A stretch of DNA of 23,745 nt. It comes from G963674505 sp964575975 (lineage in GTDB: Bacteria > Desulfobacterota > Desulfobacteria > Desulfobacterales > SKZT01). Shown here piece after piece: positions 7,928 through 15,607 of this stretch; position 1 is the stretch's first letter, and each line of letters opens with the position of its first letter. A program made the translations under genes and the position numbers. The notes under the pieces were generated by a model. It made no database searches. It was given only the letters and a program-made list of their open reading frames with translations, and was not told where the DNA came from. The stretch lies in assembly GCA_964575975.1 (NCBI GenBank), contig CAZNTU010000078.1, positions 1 to 23,745 on the forward strand. Direction: 5' to 3'.

Positions 7928-10245
7928 ATCACAGCAACCCGACGCTGCCGCGCATCGACCGCGAGCGCAGAAAGCATTGGGCAAGCGCGCCCTACAATTT
8001 CGTTCCTCTTGCAAAGAAAACGATCGCGGTTCCGGAAAAGGAACTGCCAGATCAAGACCGGTATTGCGAAAACATATTCACCGGCTGCATCGACTGCTCG
8101 CTGGAGACATGTTCGACGACTTATGTGCGAGGGATGTTTACCGAAGAGGAATTTGAGAAACAGGGCCGCAAAAAGCCTGAAAACCTGACTGTGGACGAAA
8201 AAAATGTTCGCGCGCCATTCTTCGCAATCGAGCGGAATGATGTAGTCGACAGTAAACCTCGTCCGGTCATACCGGGCAGTTCCCTGAGGGGCATGGTCCG
8301 TTCGCTATTGGAAATTGCGGGATTCGGGCGCATGCGTTGGGTGGCGAAACAACCGACGTTCACGTTCCGAGCTTTGGCCGCGCTAAATGACGATCCTTTA
8401 CGAGACCCCTATCGCAAGGTGATCGGCCCGTTTTCTCGCAATGTTCGCGCTGGCTATCTCGAGAAACGAGGCGCCCGCTGGTTTATTCGACCTGCCTTGA
8501 CGACGAAAGACATGGGTTGGCCCGGCAACGAGTTCTACCTTAAAGTCAGGGAGATGCTTATCCAAGGCAAGGACATCCCGGAATTTCGACGCCTCGACAG
8601 CTCGGATTATCGTCCGCAAGTGCATGAGGTCAGTTTTGGCGTGGAGTTTAAAAGAAGACGTAGCGGCACGTGTGTCGCCGTCAGCCATATTGGTTCGCGA
8701 CAGGCCAAATATGAACATAAAGGCGTGCTCGTTTGCAGCGGCAATATGTTGGAAAGCGCCGGCCCCGACCAGAAATCCCCGCGGCGGAATCATGCGCTGG
8801 TACTGGAACCAAACTATGAAGTTGACAATTTGGAGATCGCCGAACAGGCGATCAAGGATTATCGCGCCGGGTTGACACGCTATCAGCGCGAGGAACTCGC
8901 CGTCTATTGGGCGGGCGGCGATTATGGATGCCTGAAGGACCGCGCGCCCGTCTTTTACGTACCGGATGACAAGGTCGTCTACTTCGGCCACTGCCCGAAC
9001 TTTCGCATTCCGTCGATCGATGAGAACGATAAAGAAAAACGCGCTTCCAACCCGCGCCGCTTCGTCCCGGAAGAGATACGAACAGGGGAAGACCCGGATC
9101 TTGTCGACGCGATTTTTGGATGGGTGGAAGACCCGGATAGCGGCTTGAAAGGCCAGCGCGCGGGACGCGTTTTCTTCAGCGACGCCCGGTGCCTCAGCGA
9201 TGGAGACGTCTGGGAGCGTCAAACTCCGATCGCGCCGGGTACCCTTGCGAGCCCGAAGCCGACGACGTTTCAACATTACCTCGTGCAACACAAATCCGGA
9301 GGAAAATACGAACCGGATCACGATCCGGATATCAAGTCCAGACTGGCGCATTACGGTACCCCGACGACAGAAACAGAGATTCGCGGCCACAAGCTATATT
9401 GGCATAAGGGCAAAACGCCGGAAATCGAAGCCTCGGCCAAAGAGCGCGAGAAGCACGAAAGTCAGCTGACCCGCATCATTCCGATTAAGCATGGAGTCAA
9501 GTTCGCATTCAAAATTCGCTTCGAGAATTTGCTGGAACACGAACTGGGCGCGTTGCTTTGGGCATTGACGCTTCCCGGCGAACAGGGGAAAGCCTATCGA
9601 CACAAACTCGGTATGGGCAAGCCGCTGGGGATGGGAGCGGTGCATATTCAGCCAAAACTGACCCTGCAGGACCGGAAATCCCGCTACTCCCAATTGTTCT
9701 CGGGCGATGCCTGGCATGAAGACAACCGCGAAGCAGACACGCAAAAATTCATCCCGGCCTTCGAGAAATTCGTACTTGACCGAATCAAGTCGAATCAACG
9801 GCGACTCGTTGAATTGGACCGTATTCGCTCGCTTTTCGTTCTTCTGGAATGGCATTGGCGGCAGAGCGATGCAAATTGGCACGACCAGACGCGTTATATG
9901 GAAATCGAGTACGGCCTCAACAAAATAAACGAATACAAAGAACGCCCGGTTCTGCCGAACCCGGACGGGGTTGTAGCACGATTCGAAACGGTAGCGCACG
10001 ATACGGAAGAGACGCCAAGACCGGAATTTGCCAAGGTCGATCAGGGCTATAGAATAGGTATCGTCGATGAATGGCGCTATTCATACGGTTTCATAAAACT
10101 CGATGATAGCGGCAAACGGATGTTCGTACACAAAAGCCAACTGGCGCGAGGCTTGCGAATTTTAAAGGGAGGGCAACGGGTTCGGTTTCACATCGGTCCA
10201 GGCATGAAAGGTCTGGAAGCCAAGGATGTTCATTTGGACGAATAA
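7918..10245 (+). CDS. TIGR03986-type Cas7 RAMP protein with C-terminal cold-shock domain
   Basis: A 775-residue RAMP protein. APYNFVPL (24-31) and VIPGSSLRGMVRSLLE near 118-133 are typical of the TIGR03986 family, which corresponds to the insertion-bearing Cas7 of III-D effectors. The large middle insert is followed by a second RAMP half with HKLGMGKPLGMGAVH as the glycine-rich loop. Four cysteines (50, 57, 60, 65) near the N-terminus could bind zinc. Residues 711-775 form an apparent cold-shock/OB domain: GIVDEWRYSYGFI resembles the G-x-V/RNP1 stretch, MFVHKSQL the RNP2 stretch, followed by GQRVRF and KGLEAKDV. Such domains bind single-stranded nucleic acid. It is the last cas gene; 48 bases separate it from the ATPase gene. 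RAMP call firm, cold-shock call strong from motifs. Confidence 0.88.
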   Translation: MALNHSNPTLPRIDRERRKHWASAPYNFVPLAKKTIAVPEKELPDQDRYCENIFTGCIDCSLETCSTTYVRGMFTEEEFEKQGRKKPENLTVDEKNVRAPFFAIERNDVVDSKPRPVIPGSSLRGMVRSLLEIAGFGRMRWVAKQPTFTFRALAALNDDPLRDPYRKVIGPFSRNVRAGYLEKRGARWFIRPALTTKDMGWPGNEFYLKVREMLIQGKDIPEFRRLDSSDYRPQVHEVSFGVEFKRRRSGTCVAVSHIGSRQAKYEHKGVLVCSGNMLESAGPDQKSPRRNHALVLEPNYEVDNLEIAEQAIKDYRAGLTRYQREELAVYWAGGDYGCLKDRAPVFYVPDDKVVYFGHCPNFRIPSIDENDKEKRASNPRRFVPEEIRTGEDPDLVDAIFGWVEDPDSGLKGQRAGRVFFSDARCLSDGDVWERQTPIAPGTLASPKPTTFQHYLVQHKSGGKYEPDHDPDIKSRLAHYGTPTTETEIRGHKLYWHKGKTPEIEASAKEREKHESQLTRIIPIKHGVKFAFKIRFENLLEHELGALLWALTLPGEQGKAYRHKLGMGKPLGMGAVHIQPKLTLQDRKSRYSQLFSGDAWHEDNREADTQKFIPAFEKFVLDRIKSNQRRLVELDRIRSLFVLLEWHWRQSDANWHDQTRYMEIEYGLNKINEYKERPVLPNPDGVVARFETVAHDTEETPRPEFAKVDQGYRIGIVDEWRYSYGFIKLDDSGKRMFVHKSQLARGLRILKGGQRVRFHIGPGMKGLEAKDVHLDE
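10048..10245 (+). other. Cold-shock/OB-fold domain at the C-terminus of the large Cas7
   Basis: Sub-feature covering residues 711-775. Order of signature elements: GIVDEW, YGFIK, MFVHKSQLARG, GQRVRF and KGLEAKDV, in the spacing of a bacterial CspA-type domain. It follows a low-similarity linker rich in Glu and Pro. Confidence 0.75.
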
Positions 10246-10293
10246 CCCAACTGATCGCGCATTTGCGGAGCTAATAATTACAGGAGGATTCCT

Positions 10294-11967
10294 TTGGCAA
10301 TAGAAGCCATTCGCTTGCAAAATTTCATGGCTTTCGAAGACACTGACTGGGTCGATTTGCGTCCTATCACATTGCTCTTCGGCCTCAACTCGAGCGGCAA
10401 AAGCGCCATCATCAAAGCGTTGCTGTTACTGCGCCAGTCCCTTAATGCAACCCCCGACGAAGGCCCGCTCCTGTTTCTCGATCCGGATGGTTACGATTTC
10501 GGGGATTTCAGCTCTGTCCTGCATCAAGCAGAGGGAATATCGCACTGGCGGAGCGATCAGGAAGAGGACAAACTCGAGGGCGAAATCACCTTCGGGTTCC
10601 GGTTTTCCAAAATAAATGAAAGATTTGCCGGGTATTTGAAAAATATTCTTACTTTACGGGAGCAAAAGTTTGACGAAAAAGTTGACGCTGCTTGGAGTAA
10701 CGCCGATACGTACGAGCTTTTTCTTACTTTCCGCCAATACCACAAAAACCTTCAATCCAAAGAAATCGGCGTGGTTCTATCGGATGTTCGAATGATGTGC
10801 CCCTGGATGGAAGACGATAGCGAGTCCAGGGTGCTTTTCGAAGCGAACAATCTTCTCTACAGCCAATCATTTCCGGAGATCGATTACAAATGGCACTTCA
10901 ATTCAAATGTCCTTTATGAGCATCGGCTCGAAGGACATGGAGAAAAATGGCTGGGAATTGAAATTGGAACCGATTCGGGGTTCCTGCCAGTCTTGAAAAG
11001 TGACAGAATTTTAATTGCAAGAGAAAACGAGGCTCAAAACGATGTGGGTTTTGTGAGCGGATTGTTGATAGAACTCGGCGATCAGGTGAAGCGGTTTTTA
11101 GGATCGATCAATCACATCAGACCGTTAAGGCCCGAGCCTAGAAGAGTATATGCCTTGGATGCAAAAGAGCGAAAAAGGTGGCAAAAGCAAGGTTGGCAGC
11201 TCTTTCTGGCTTATCTCAACGGCGATGCCGATGCCCCCAGGCTTACGGATATCGATTTTTGGCTTCGGAAACTCGGCTTGGCGGAAAGCGTGGAAATACG
11301 GGGGCCGCGAGAGAAATTGCGGGATTCGGTTTATTCCGATTTGAGTTTGAAAGAACCAATAAAAATCCGAAACGGAAAAGAAGACAACAACATTGATTCC
11401 GAAGCGGATATTCATTCGGGTTTCAACGTTCTTGACGTTGGATTCGGCGTCTCCCAAGTATTGCCCGTAATCGTAGAATGCATACTTGCGAATCAAGAAG
11501 AGCAAGAGTCTCTAATCATCGTCGAACAGCCGGAGCTGCATCTGCACCCGCGTGCGCAGGCCCGGTTGGGAGATTTGTTTGTCGATGCGATCTACAAGTT
11601 CGTACCGAAGCGAAATTTAAAAGGTGAAGATGAACTCGAAAGGAAAAGACGTGATAATATCCGTTTTTTATTGGAAACGCACAGCGAACATTTTCTTTTG
11701 CGGTTTCGAAGAAGGCTTGCGGAATCGTCGGCGGGTAAACATCATGCGCACAATCCCCCGAATCTGTTCTTGAATTGCGACGACATAGGCGTATGCTTCG
11801 TAGGCAGGCTGGATTCAAACAGCTTTGTTGAAGAAATCGTCATGAATGAATTTGGCGAATTCATGAATATACCCAAAGGATTCGAAGACTTTTTCTCGGA
11901 CGACTCCAAAGAAACGGCGAAGATGGTGCGCGCAAGATTGGATGCGACATCGAGCAGAAAAGGGTAA
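10294..11967 (+). CDS. AAA family ATPase (DUF3696, OLD/RecF-like)
   Basis: A 557-residue ATPase. The N-terminus IRLQNFMAFEDTDW is typical of RecF/OLD-type heads. Walker A is GLNSSGKS (30-37). An ABC-like signature GFGVSQVLPVI lies near 383-393, and Walker B is LIIVEQPELHLHP with Glu411. LLETHSEHFLLR follows, and the tail FMNIPKGFEDFFSDD matches DUF3696. The TTG at 10294 is chosen because AGGAGG sits seven bases upstream and the frame begins in the correct motif at once. It is five bases from the TIR gene, so the two form one transcription unit, possibly continuing from the cas operon. In anti-phage systems such heads (as in PARIS, Gabija and Septu) act as sensors or scaffolds that release a partner toxin. 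No TOPRIM domain is fused here. Confidence 0.88.
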   Translation: MAIEAIRLQNFMAFEDTDWVDLRPITLLFGLNSSGKSAIIKALLLLRQSLNATPDEGPLLFLDPDGYDFGDFSSVLHQAEGISHWRSDQEEDKLEGEITFGFRFSKINERFAGYLKNILTLREQKFDEKVDAAWSNADTYELFLTFRQYHKNLQSKEIGVVLSDVRMMCPWMEDDSESRVLFEANNLLYSQSFPEIDYKWHFNSNVLYEHRLEGHGEKWLGIEIGTDSGFLPVLKSDRILIARENEAQNDVGFVSGLLIELGDQVKRFLGSINHIRPLRPEPRRVYALDAKERKRWQKQGWQLFLAYLNGDADAPRLTDIDFWLRKLGLAESVEIRGPREKLRDSVYSDLSLKEPIKIRNGKEDNNIDSEADIHSGFNVLDVGFGVSQVLPVIVECILANQEEQESLIIVEQPELHLHPRAQARLGDLFVDAIYKFVPKRNLKGEDELERKRRDNIRFLLETHSEHFLLRFRRRLAESSAGKHHAHNPPNLFLNCDDIGVCFVGRLDSNSFVEEIVMNEFGEFMNIPKGFEDFFSDDSKETAKMVRARLDATSSRKG

Positions 11968-11972
11968 AATAC

Positions 11973-12980
11973 ATGATTCTGGCGATCGATCCGGATTTGT
12001 TTCATGCTTCCGAAGATACTGCGTGTAAGCTCGTGCTGGAAAAAATAGTGGAGAAGGTGCGCGATGACAAAGTGTTTGAATATAGATTTGCATTGGATGG
12101 GCAAGATATTGAAAAAGAATATTTGGATTTTTACGAAGCGAATCTGAATACCGGAAAATGCGACAATCCCGCTTTTCTCTTGTTAGACTGCATTTTCAAG
12201 AATTCAAAATACAGAGCAATAACATTGCCGCCAGAACTGCCAGACGATATTCGGGACTTAATTGACCGGCATAGTTGCATCACCCCTGTAGAACCACAAC
12301 TCATTGGAATGGCCTATTACTCTCGAAATTTTGGAGGCCTGAATTTATTGCTCGCAGGGTCCAATATTAAATGTGGCAACGCACCGTTGCGGACTCGAGG
12401 TCTCTACAATCGAAAATCGCTGGAAGCATTTTTGCAAGTTCTGAAAAAAGTACAGATTGAATTTGCCAATGAATTTGTCAAGGTTGAAATACCATTCCTG
12501 CAAGAATCCAGCATAGAGAAAGAGGTCTCGGAAGAAAAAGATGATGATCCTCCATTCAGGATTTTTTTGTCCTATGCTCGACCTGAAGATGAAAAAGGAG
12601 CCTTGCAAATCTATGAGAGATTAAAAAAAGAGGGATATGAGCCTTGGTTTGATCAAGAATCGCTAAAATCTGGCCAACAATGGAAATATCAAATCGAAAA
12701 ATATATTCCAGAGGCTGATATAGTTATTGTTCTGGTTTCGGACAAAGCGAACAGCAAGCGTGGATATTATCAAAAGGAAAAGAAATTGGCGATTGAAACA
12801 TCCTTGGAGATTCCCGATGATGATACTTTTCTAATTCCTGTAAACCTTGACGGATGCGATATACCCCGATGCCTGAAAGATTTTCATTGCGAAGATTTTT
12901 CACAAGATTGGGAAAGGGGTCTTAATCGTTTATTCGATTCGATAAAAGAGCAGCGCAAAAAAAAGCTCGAAAGGCAATAA
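11973..12980 (+). CDS. TIR-domain effector with unrecognised N-terminal domain
   Basis: A 335-residue protein. Residues 195-325 form a TIR domain: FRIFLSYARPEDE at the first strand, WFDQESLKSGQQW as the BB-loop region, ADIVIVLVSDKAN, then GYYQKEKKLAIE with Glu269 as the probable catalytic Glu of TIR NADases. Residues 1-175 begin ILAIDPD and contain ITPVEPQLIGMAYYSRNFG; the pattern is faintly PIN-like, but the expected acidic set is not complete, so I leave it unassigned. A charged linker of about 20 residues joins the halves. The start lies five bases after the ATPase stop, with AAAAGGG upstream. Base composition drops to about 40% G+C by eye, lower than the cas genes, suggesting separate acquisition. 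Likely role: NAD-depleting abortive-infection effector controlled by the ATPase; untested. Confidence 0.85.
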   Translation: MILAIDPDLFHASEDTACKLVLEKIVEKVRDDKVFEYRFALDGQDIEKEYLDFYEANLNTGKCDNPAFLLLDCIFKNSKYRAITLPPELPDDIRDLIDRHSCITPVEPQLIGMAYYSRNFGGLNLLLAGSNIKCGNAPLRTRGLYNRKSLEAFLQVLKKVQIEFANEFVKVEIPFLQESSIEKEVSEEKDDDPPFRIFLSYARPEDEKGALQIYERLKKEGYEPWFDQESLKSGQQWKYQIEKYIPEADIVIVLVSDKANSKRGYYQKEKKLAIETSLEIPDDDTFLIPVNLDGCDIPRCLKDFHCEDFSQDWERGLNRLFDSIKEQRKKKLERQ

Positions 12981-12981
12981 A

Positions 12982-13308
12982 TCGTCAAGACGGGAAAAAC
13001 TCGACCGTACCCCAGGCAAGAAGTGGGAGGACAAGATCTTCTCGATGGACGAGGCGTTCGAAGGAAAAAAAACCAAAGTTTGGGGAATGTGACTCCTGTG
13101 CCTTCTCGTCATGTCCGCCATCGTCAAAGTCGTCTCCGGCGACTACGGCGAACAGAACCTGCTGTCGTCGAGCAATGACATCGCGCTGGTCTGCGGCTAC
13201 GAAGACAACTCCTATCAGGCCCGGTCGGGACGCGCCTCCACCGAAAAGCTCGAAATCAAAGGTGGCAATGCGATCATCGACAATTTAACGCTGGCCAGCC
13301 GCAAATGA
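12982..13308 (+). pseudogene. Decayed reading frame of unknown origin with an in-frame TGA
   Basis: One frame reads protein-like through most of this stretch: KKWEDKIFSMDEAFEGKK, then a TGA at 13090-13092, then in the same frame LLCLLVMSAIVKVVSGDYGE and a further 50 residues to a stop at 13306-13308. The second part has an ATG at 13111, giving a 65-residue product, but no ribosome binding site precedes it. I recognise no family. It may be the remains of one gene broken by a stop, two gene fragments, or a genuine small gene at 13111-13308. Confidence 0.35.
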
Positions 13309-13558
13309 AACCGCATGCTGCGGAATTGCCCGTCGTTCCAAGAGTTCGGATCTATTCGCCAAAACAAACCGGGTCTGACGAACAAGTCAGCATGAATATG
13401 GCCGGTCGCGGGCAGAGGGAAAACTGGAAAATTATTGTTTATGCATTAATTTTATCTTTCATATATTCACGGACATATACGCGAAATCGTACGGAAAAAA
13501 ACTCTTGTCACGAAAAAAATCATCGGTTTCGTTATCGACTGAATCAAGTTGAAAACCG

Positions 13559-13586
13559 TTGACACGAACTGGCAAACTTCTTAAAT
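13559..13586 (+). promoter_or_regulatory. Candidate sigma-70 promoter for the thioredoxin reductase gene
   Basis: TTGACA at 13559-13564 is followed after 16 bases by TTAAAT at 13581-13586, in A+T-rich sequence, about 95 bases before the start codon. The -35 box is a perfect match; the -10 box has two mismatches to TATAAT. Confidence 0.45.
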
Positions 13587-13681
13587 CTTTTCATTGTCGT
13601 GCATATGCTCTGAAATATTTACTTAAAGGGATAAAAAACACGCAAACAATAAAAACTTCCAAAGATGAAAAAGGGGGATTA

Positions 13682-15328
13682 ATGGCTAACGGACAAGGTT
13701 ACGGACAAGGAGGCGGTCGAGTGATCGGGCCACAGGACCAGGAGGCTTTTCTTGCCCATTTGAAGAACACATTCGCGCAGCTTCCCAATGAAATATCGAT
13801 CGTTTTGTTTTCGCAACCCGGACGGCAGGATGTATTCAGCGACGCAAACCGAAGGGTGATTCGGGCGTTCAGGGAGATCACGGACAAGATCAAGTTCAGA
13901 GAGTTCGATTTAAGCCATGAAGAGGCCCGGAAATACAACGTGGATTTCGCCTCGACCCTGGTGATCGCTCCGGACCGGTACAACATTCGGTGGATCGGGG
14001 CGCCGGTGGGCGAGGAAGGCCGCACTTTTCTCGAATTGCTGATTTTGGTCGGCATGGGGCAAAGCGGCATGAACGAGCAGGCGGCGAAGGTTGTTCGAAA
14101 GATTGACGCTCCCCGCGACATCAAGGTATTCGTGAGCCCGTCGTGCCCCTACTGTCCGCAGCAGGCGATCAATTGCGTGAAGGCCGCCATCGAGAACCCC
14201 GAAATGGTCGGTCTCGAAATCATCGACATTCAGTGCAGTCCGGAATTGGCGGACCAGTATTCGGCCCACAGCGTGCCCCAGACCTTCGCCAACGACATGA
14301 TGATCGCAATGGGCGCGCAACCCGAAGAATTGTTCGCTTCCTCGCTCGACAAACTGGAACAGCAGAACGTCTTCATCCCCGACGACGACGCCGAACTGGT
14401 GGAACTGGACGTCCTGATCGTCGGAGGCGGTCCCGCCGGCTTGACTGCGGGCATCTACTCGGCAAGAAGCGGGCTCAAAACCGCCGTCGTCGAAAGGGGC
14501 GCACTGGGCGGACAGGTGGCCACCACGCCGTCCGTCGAGAACTATCCCGGATTCACGTCTGTCGGCGGCAAGACTCTGGTGGATATAATGGTAAGCCACG
14601 CCCTCGAATACGTTCAAATATTCCAGGGAGAGGAGGTCGTGCAGATAGAACCGGGATTTCCGATCAAGGTGACCACGACCAGACGCAGATTCGAAACCAA
14701 GACGCTGTTGCTGGCGACCGGAGCTTCCCACAAGCACCTGGGAGTGCCGGGAGAGGAGCGCCTGGCGGGTCGTGGCGTGAGTTATTGCAGCACCTGCGAC
14801 GGCCCGTTGTTCAAAGGCAAGAACGTGGTCATGGTCGGCGGCGGAAACAGCGCGGCGACGGAGGCCCTGCACCTTCGCAACATCGGCGTCGGGGTCACGA
14901 TGGTTCATCGGCGCGGCGAATTCAGGGCTCAGGAATTCTTGAGCAGGCAAATCGCCGACAACCACATCCCCGTGCTCTGGAATACGGAAATAAAGGAGAT
15001 TTTAGGCAAGGAACGGGTGGAGGCGGTCAAGCTTTTCAACAACAAAACCGGAGAAACGTCCGTGCTGGAAACCAACGGGGTGTTCATAGCGATCGGGTAC
15101 GAACCTGCGGTGGATCTGGCCAAAAAGGCGGGTTTGGAACTTAACGAGGAAGGCTACATCAAGCACGACGGAAGGCATCGCACCAACGTCCCCGGCATCT
15201 ACTCGGCGGGCGACGTGGAGGGCGGTTTCAAGCAGATCGTCACTGCGGCGGGACAAGGCTCCGAAGCCGCCATCGTCATCTTCGAAGACCTTATCAATCC
15301 GTATTGGAAACAGGAGAAGGCCATTTAG
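13682..15328 (+). CDS. Thioredoxin reductase-like flavoprotein with N-terminal tandem thioredoxin-fold (PDO/glutaredoxin) domain
   Basis: A 548-residue FAD-dependent disulfide reductase. Residues 20-230 form two thioredoxin folds. The first lacks a CxxC (FSQPGRQD at the expected place), while the second has PSCPYCPQQ with Cys155 and Cys158, as in AhpF and archaeal protein disulfide oxidoreductases. From about 240 comes a thioredoxin-reductase module: VGGGPAGLTAGIYSAR for FAD, CSTCDG (Cys369, Cys372) as redox pair, VVMVGGGNSAATEAL for NAD(P)H, and YSAGDVEGG at the end. Electrons should pass from NAD(P)H via FAD to CSTC and on to the N-terminal CPYC, serving peroxide defence or thiol repair. 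The ATG at 13682 is preferred over upstream in-frame codons because of the GGGGG at 13673-13677. No ahpC lies next to it. Confidence 0.9.
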   Translation: MANGQGYGQGGGRVIGPQDQEAFLAHLKNTFAQLPNEISIVLFSQPGRQDVFSDANRRVIRAFREITDKIKFREFDLSHEEARKYNVDFASTLVIAPDRYNIRWIGAPVGEEGRTFLELLILVGMGQSGMNEQAAKVVRKIDAPRDIKVFVSPSCPYCPQQAINCVKAAIENPEMVGLEIIDIQCSPELADQYSAHSVPQTFANDMMIAMGAQPEELFASSLDKLEQQNVFIPDDDAELVELDVLIVGGGPAGLTAGIYSARSGLKTAVVERGALGGQVATTPSVENYPGFTSVGGKTLVDIMVSHALEYVQIFQGEEVVQIEPGFPIKVTTTRRRFETKTLLLATGASHKHLGVPGEERLAGRGVSYCSTCDGPLFKGKNVVMVGGGNSAATEALHLRNIGVGVTMVHRRGEFRAQEFLSRQIADNHIPVLWNTEIKEILGKERVEAVKLFNNKTGETSVLETNGVFIAIGYEPAVDLAKKAGLELNEEGYIKHDGRHRTNVPGIYSAGDVEGGFKQIVTAAGQGSEAAIVIFEDLINPYWKQEKAI

Positions 15329-15350
15329 AATCAAGAGATTTCCAGACACG

Positions 15351-15384
15351 CAAAGCCGGGATGGTTTCGCCATACACGGCTTTG
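15351..15384. repeat. Small inverted repeat after the thioredoxin reductase gene
   Basis: CAAAGCCG at 15351-15358 and CGGCTTTG at 15377-15384 form a perfect 8-base stem with an 18-base loop, 23 bases after the stop codon. There is no T-run, so it may be a transcript-stabilising hairpin rather than a rho-independent terminator. Confidence 0.35.
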
Positions 15385-15409
15385 AGGGACGAGGCAAGGT
15401 TGCGGTCTT

Positions 15410-15507
15410 CCGGTAGCGCCGCCTTCCACGGCGGCGCGGCGCCCGCCGGCTCCCGGTCCGATTCGGTCTCCGGACGCCCGCGCCGCCATAAAAGGCGGCG
15501 CTACCGG
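15410..15507. repeat. REP-like twin-hairpin palindromic element
   Basis: The 16 bases at 15410-15425 (CCGGTAGCGCCGCCTT) recur perfectly inverted at 15492-15507. Each end is also a hairpin by itself: GCGCCGCC and GGCGGCGC around a six-base loop on both sides. The inner arms continue the match (GGCGGCGCGG at 15430-15439 against its complement near 15478-15487). This two-hairpin layout is that of REP/BIME elements, which are moved by RAYT (Y1) transposases. It sits between convergent genes, as REP elements often do. Confidence 0.75.
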
Positions 15508-15607
15508 ACATCGGCGCGACCCTGCCCCAAGACGAAGAAATGGAAAACCGAAAATCCGGAACGGATTTCGGATGAAAAACTTGCCCCTCTAAAGGGATGT
15601 TTTCGAT

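Larger units (their letters stand above)
12981..13681. other. Gap between the TIR gene and the thioredoxin reductase gene
   Basis: Roughly 700 bases with no intact gene I can support. The first half (to about 13310) is G+C-rich and holds the decayed frame listed separately. The second half is A+T-rich and holds the promoter candidate for the downstream gene. It marks the right border of the defence region. Confidence 0.6.

Noticed and set aside
8398..9390. 330-codon open frame on the minus strand inside the large Cas7 gene
   Set aside because: It is antisense to a gene with clear family motifs, and its translation shows no domain; it is a codon-bias shadow.
13910..14965. 351-codon minus-strand frame in the thioredoxin reductase gene
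   Set aside because: It is rich in His, Asp and Arg, as expected for the complement of a G+C-rich gene, and the plus-strand product is unambiguous.
14143..15144. 333-codon plus-strand frame within the reductase gene
   Set aside because: Arg/Gly-rich shift of the real frame with no family features.
15410..15507. Rho-independent terminator for the reductase gene
   Set aside because: The hairpins are strong but no T-run follows on either strand; the paired ends fit a REP element better.
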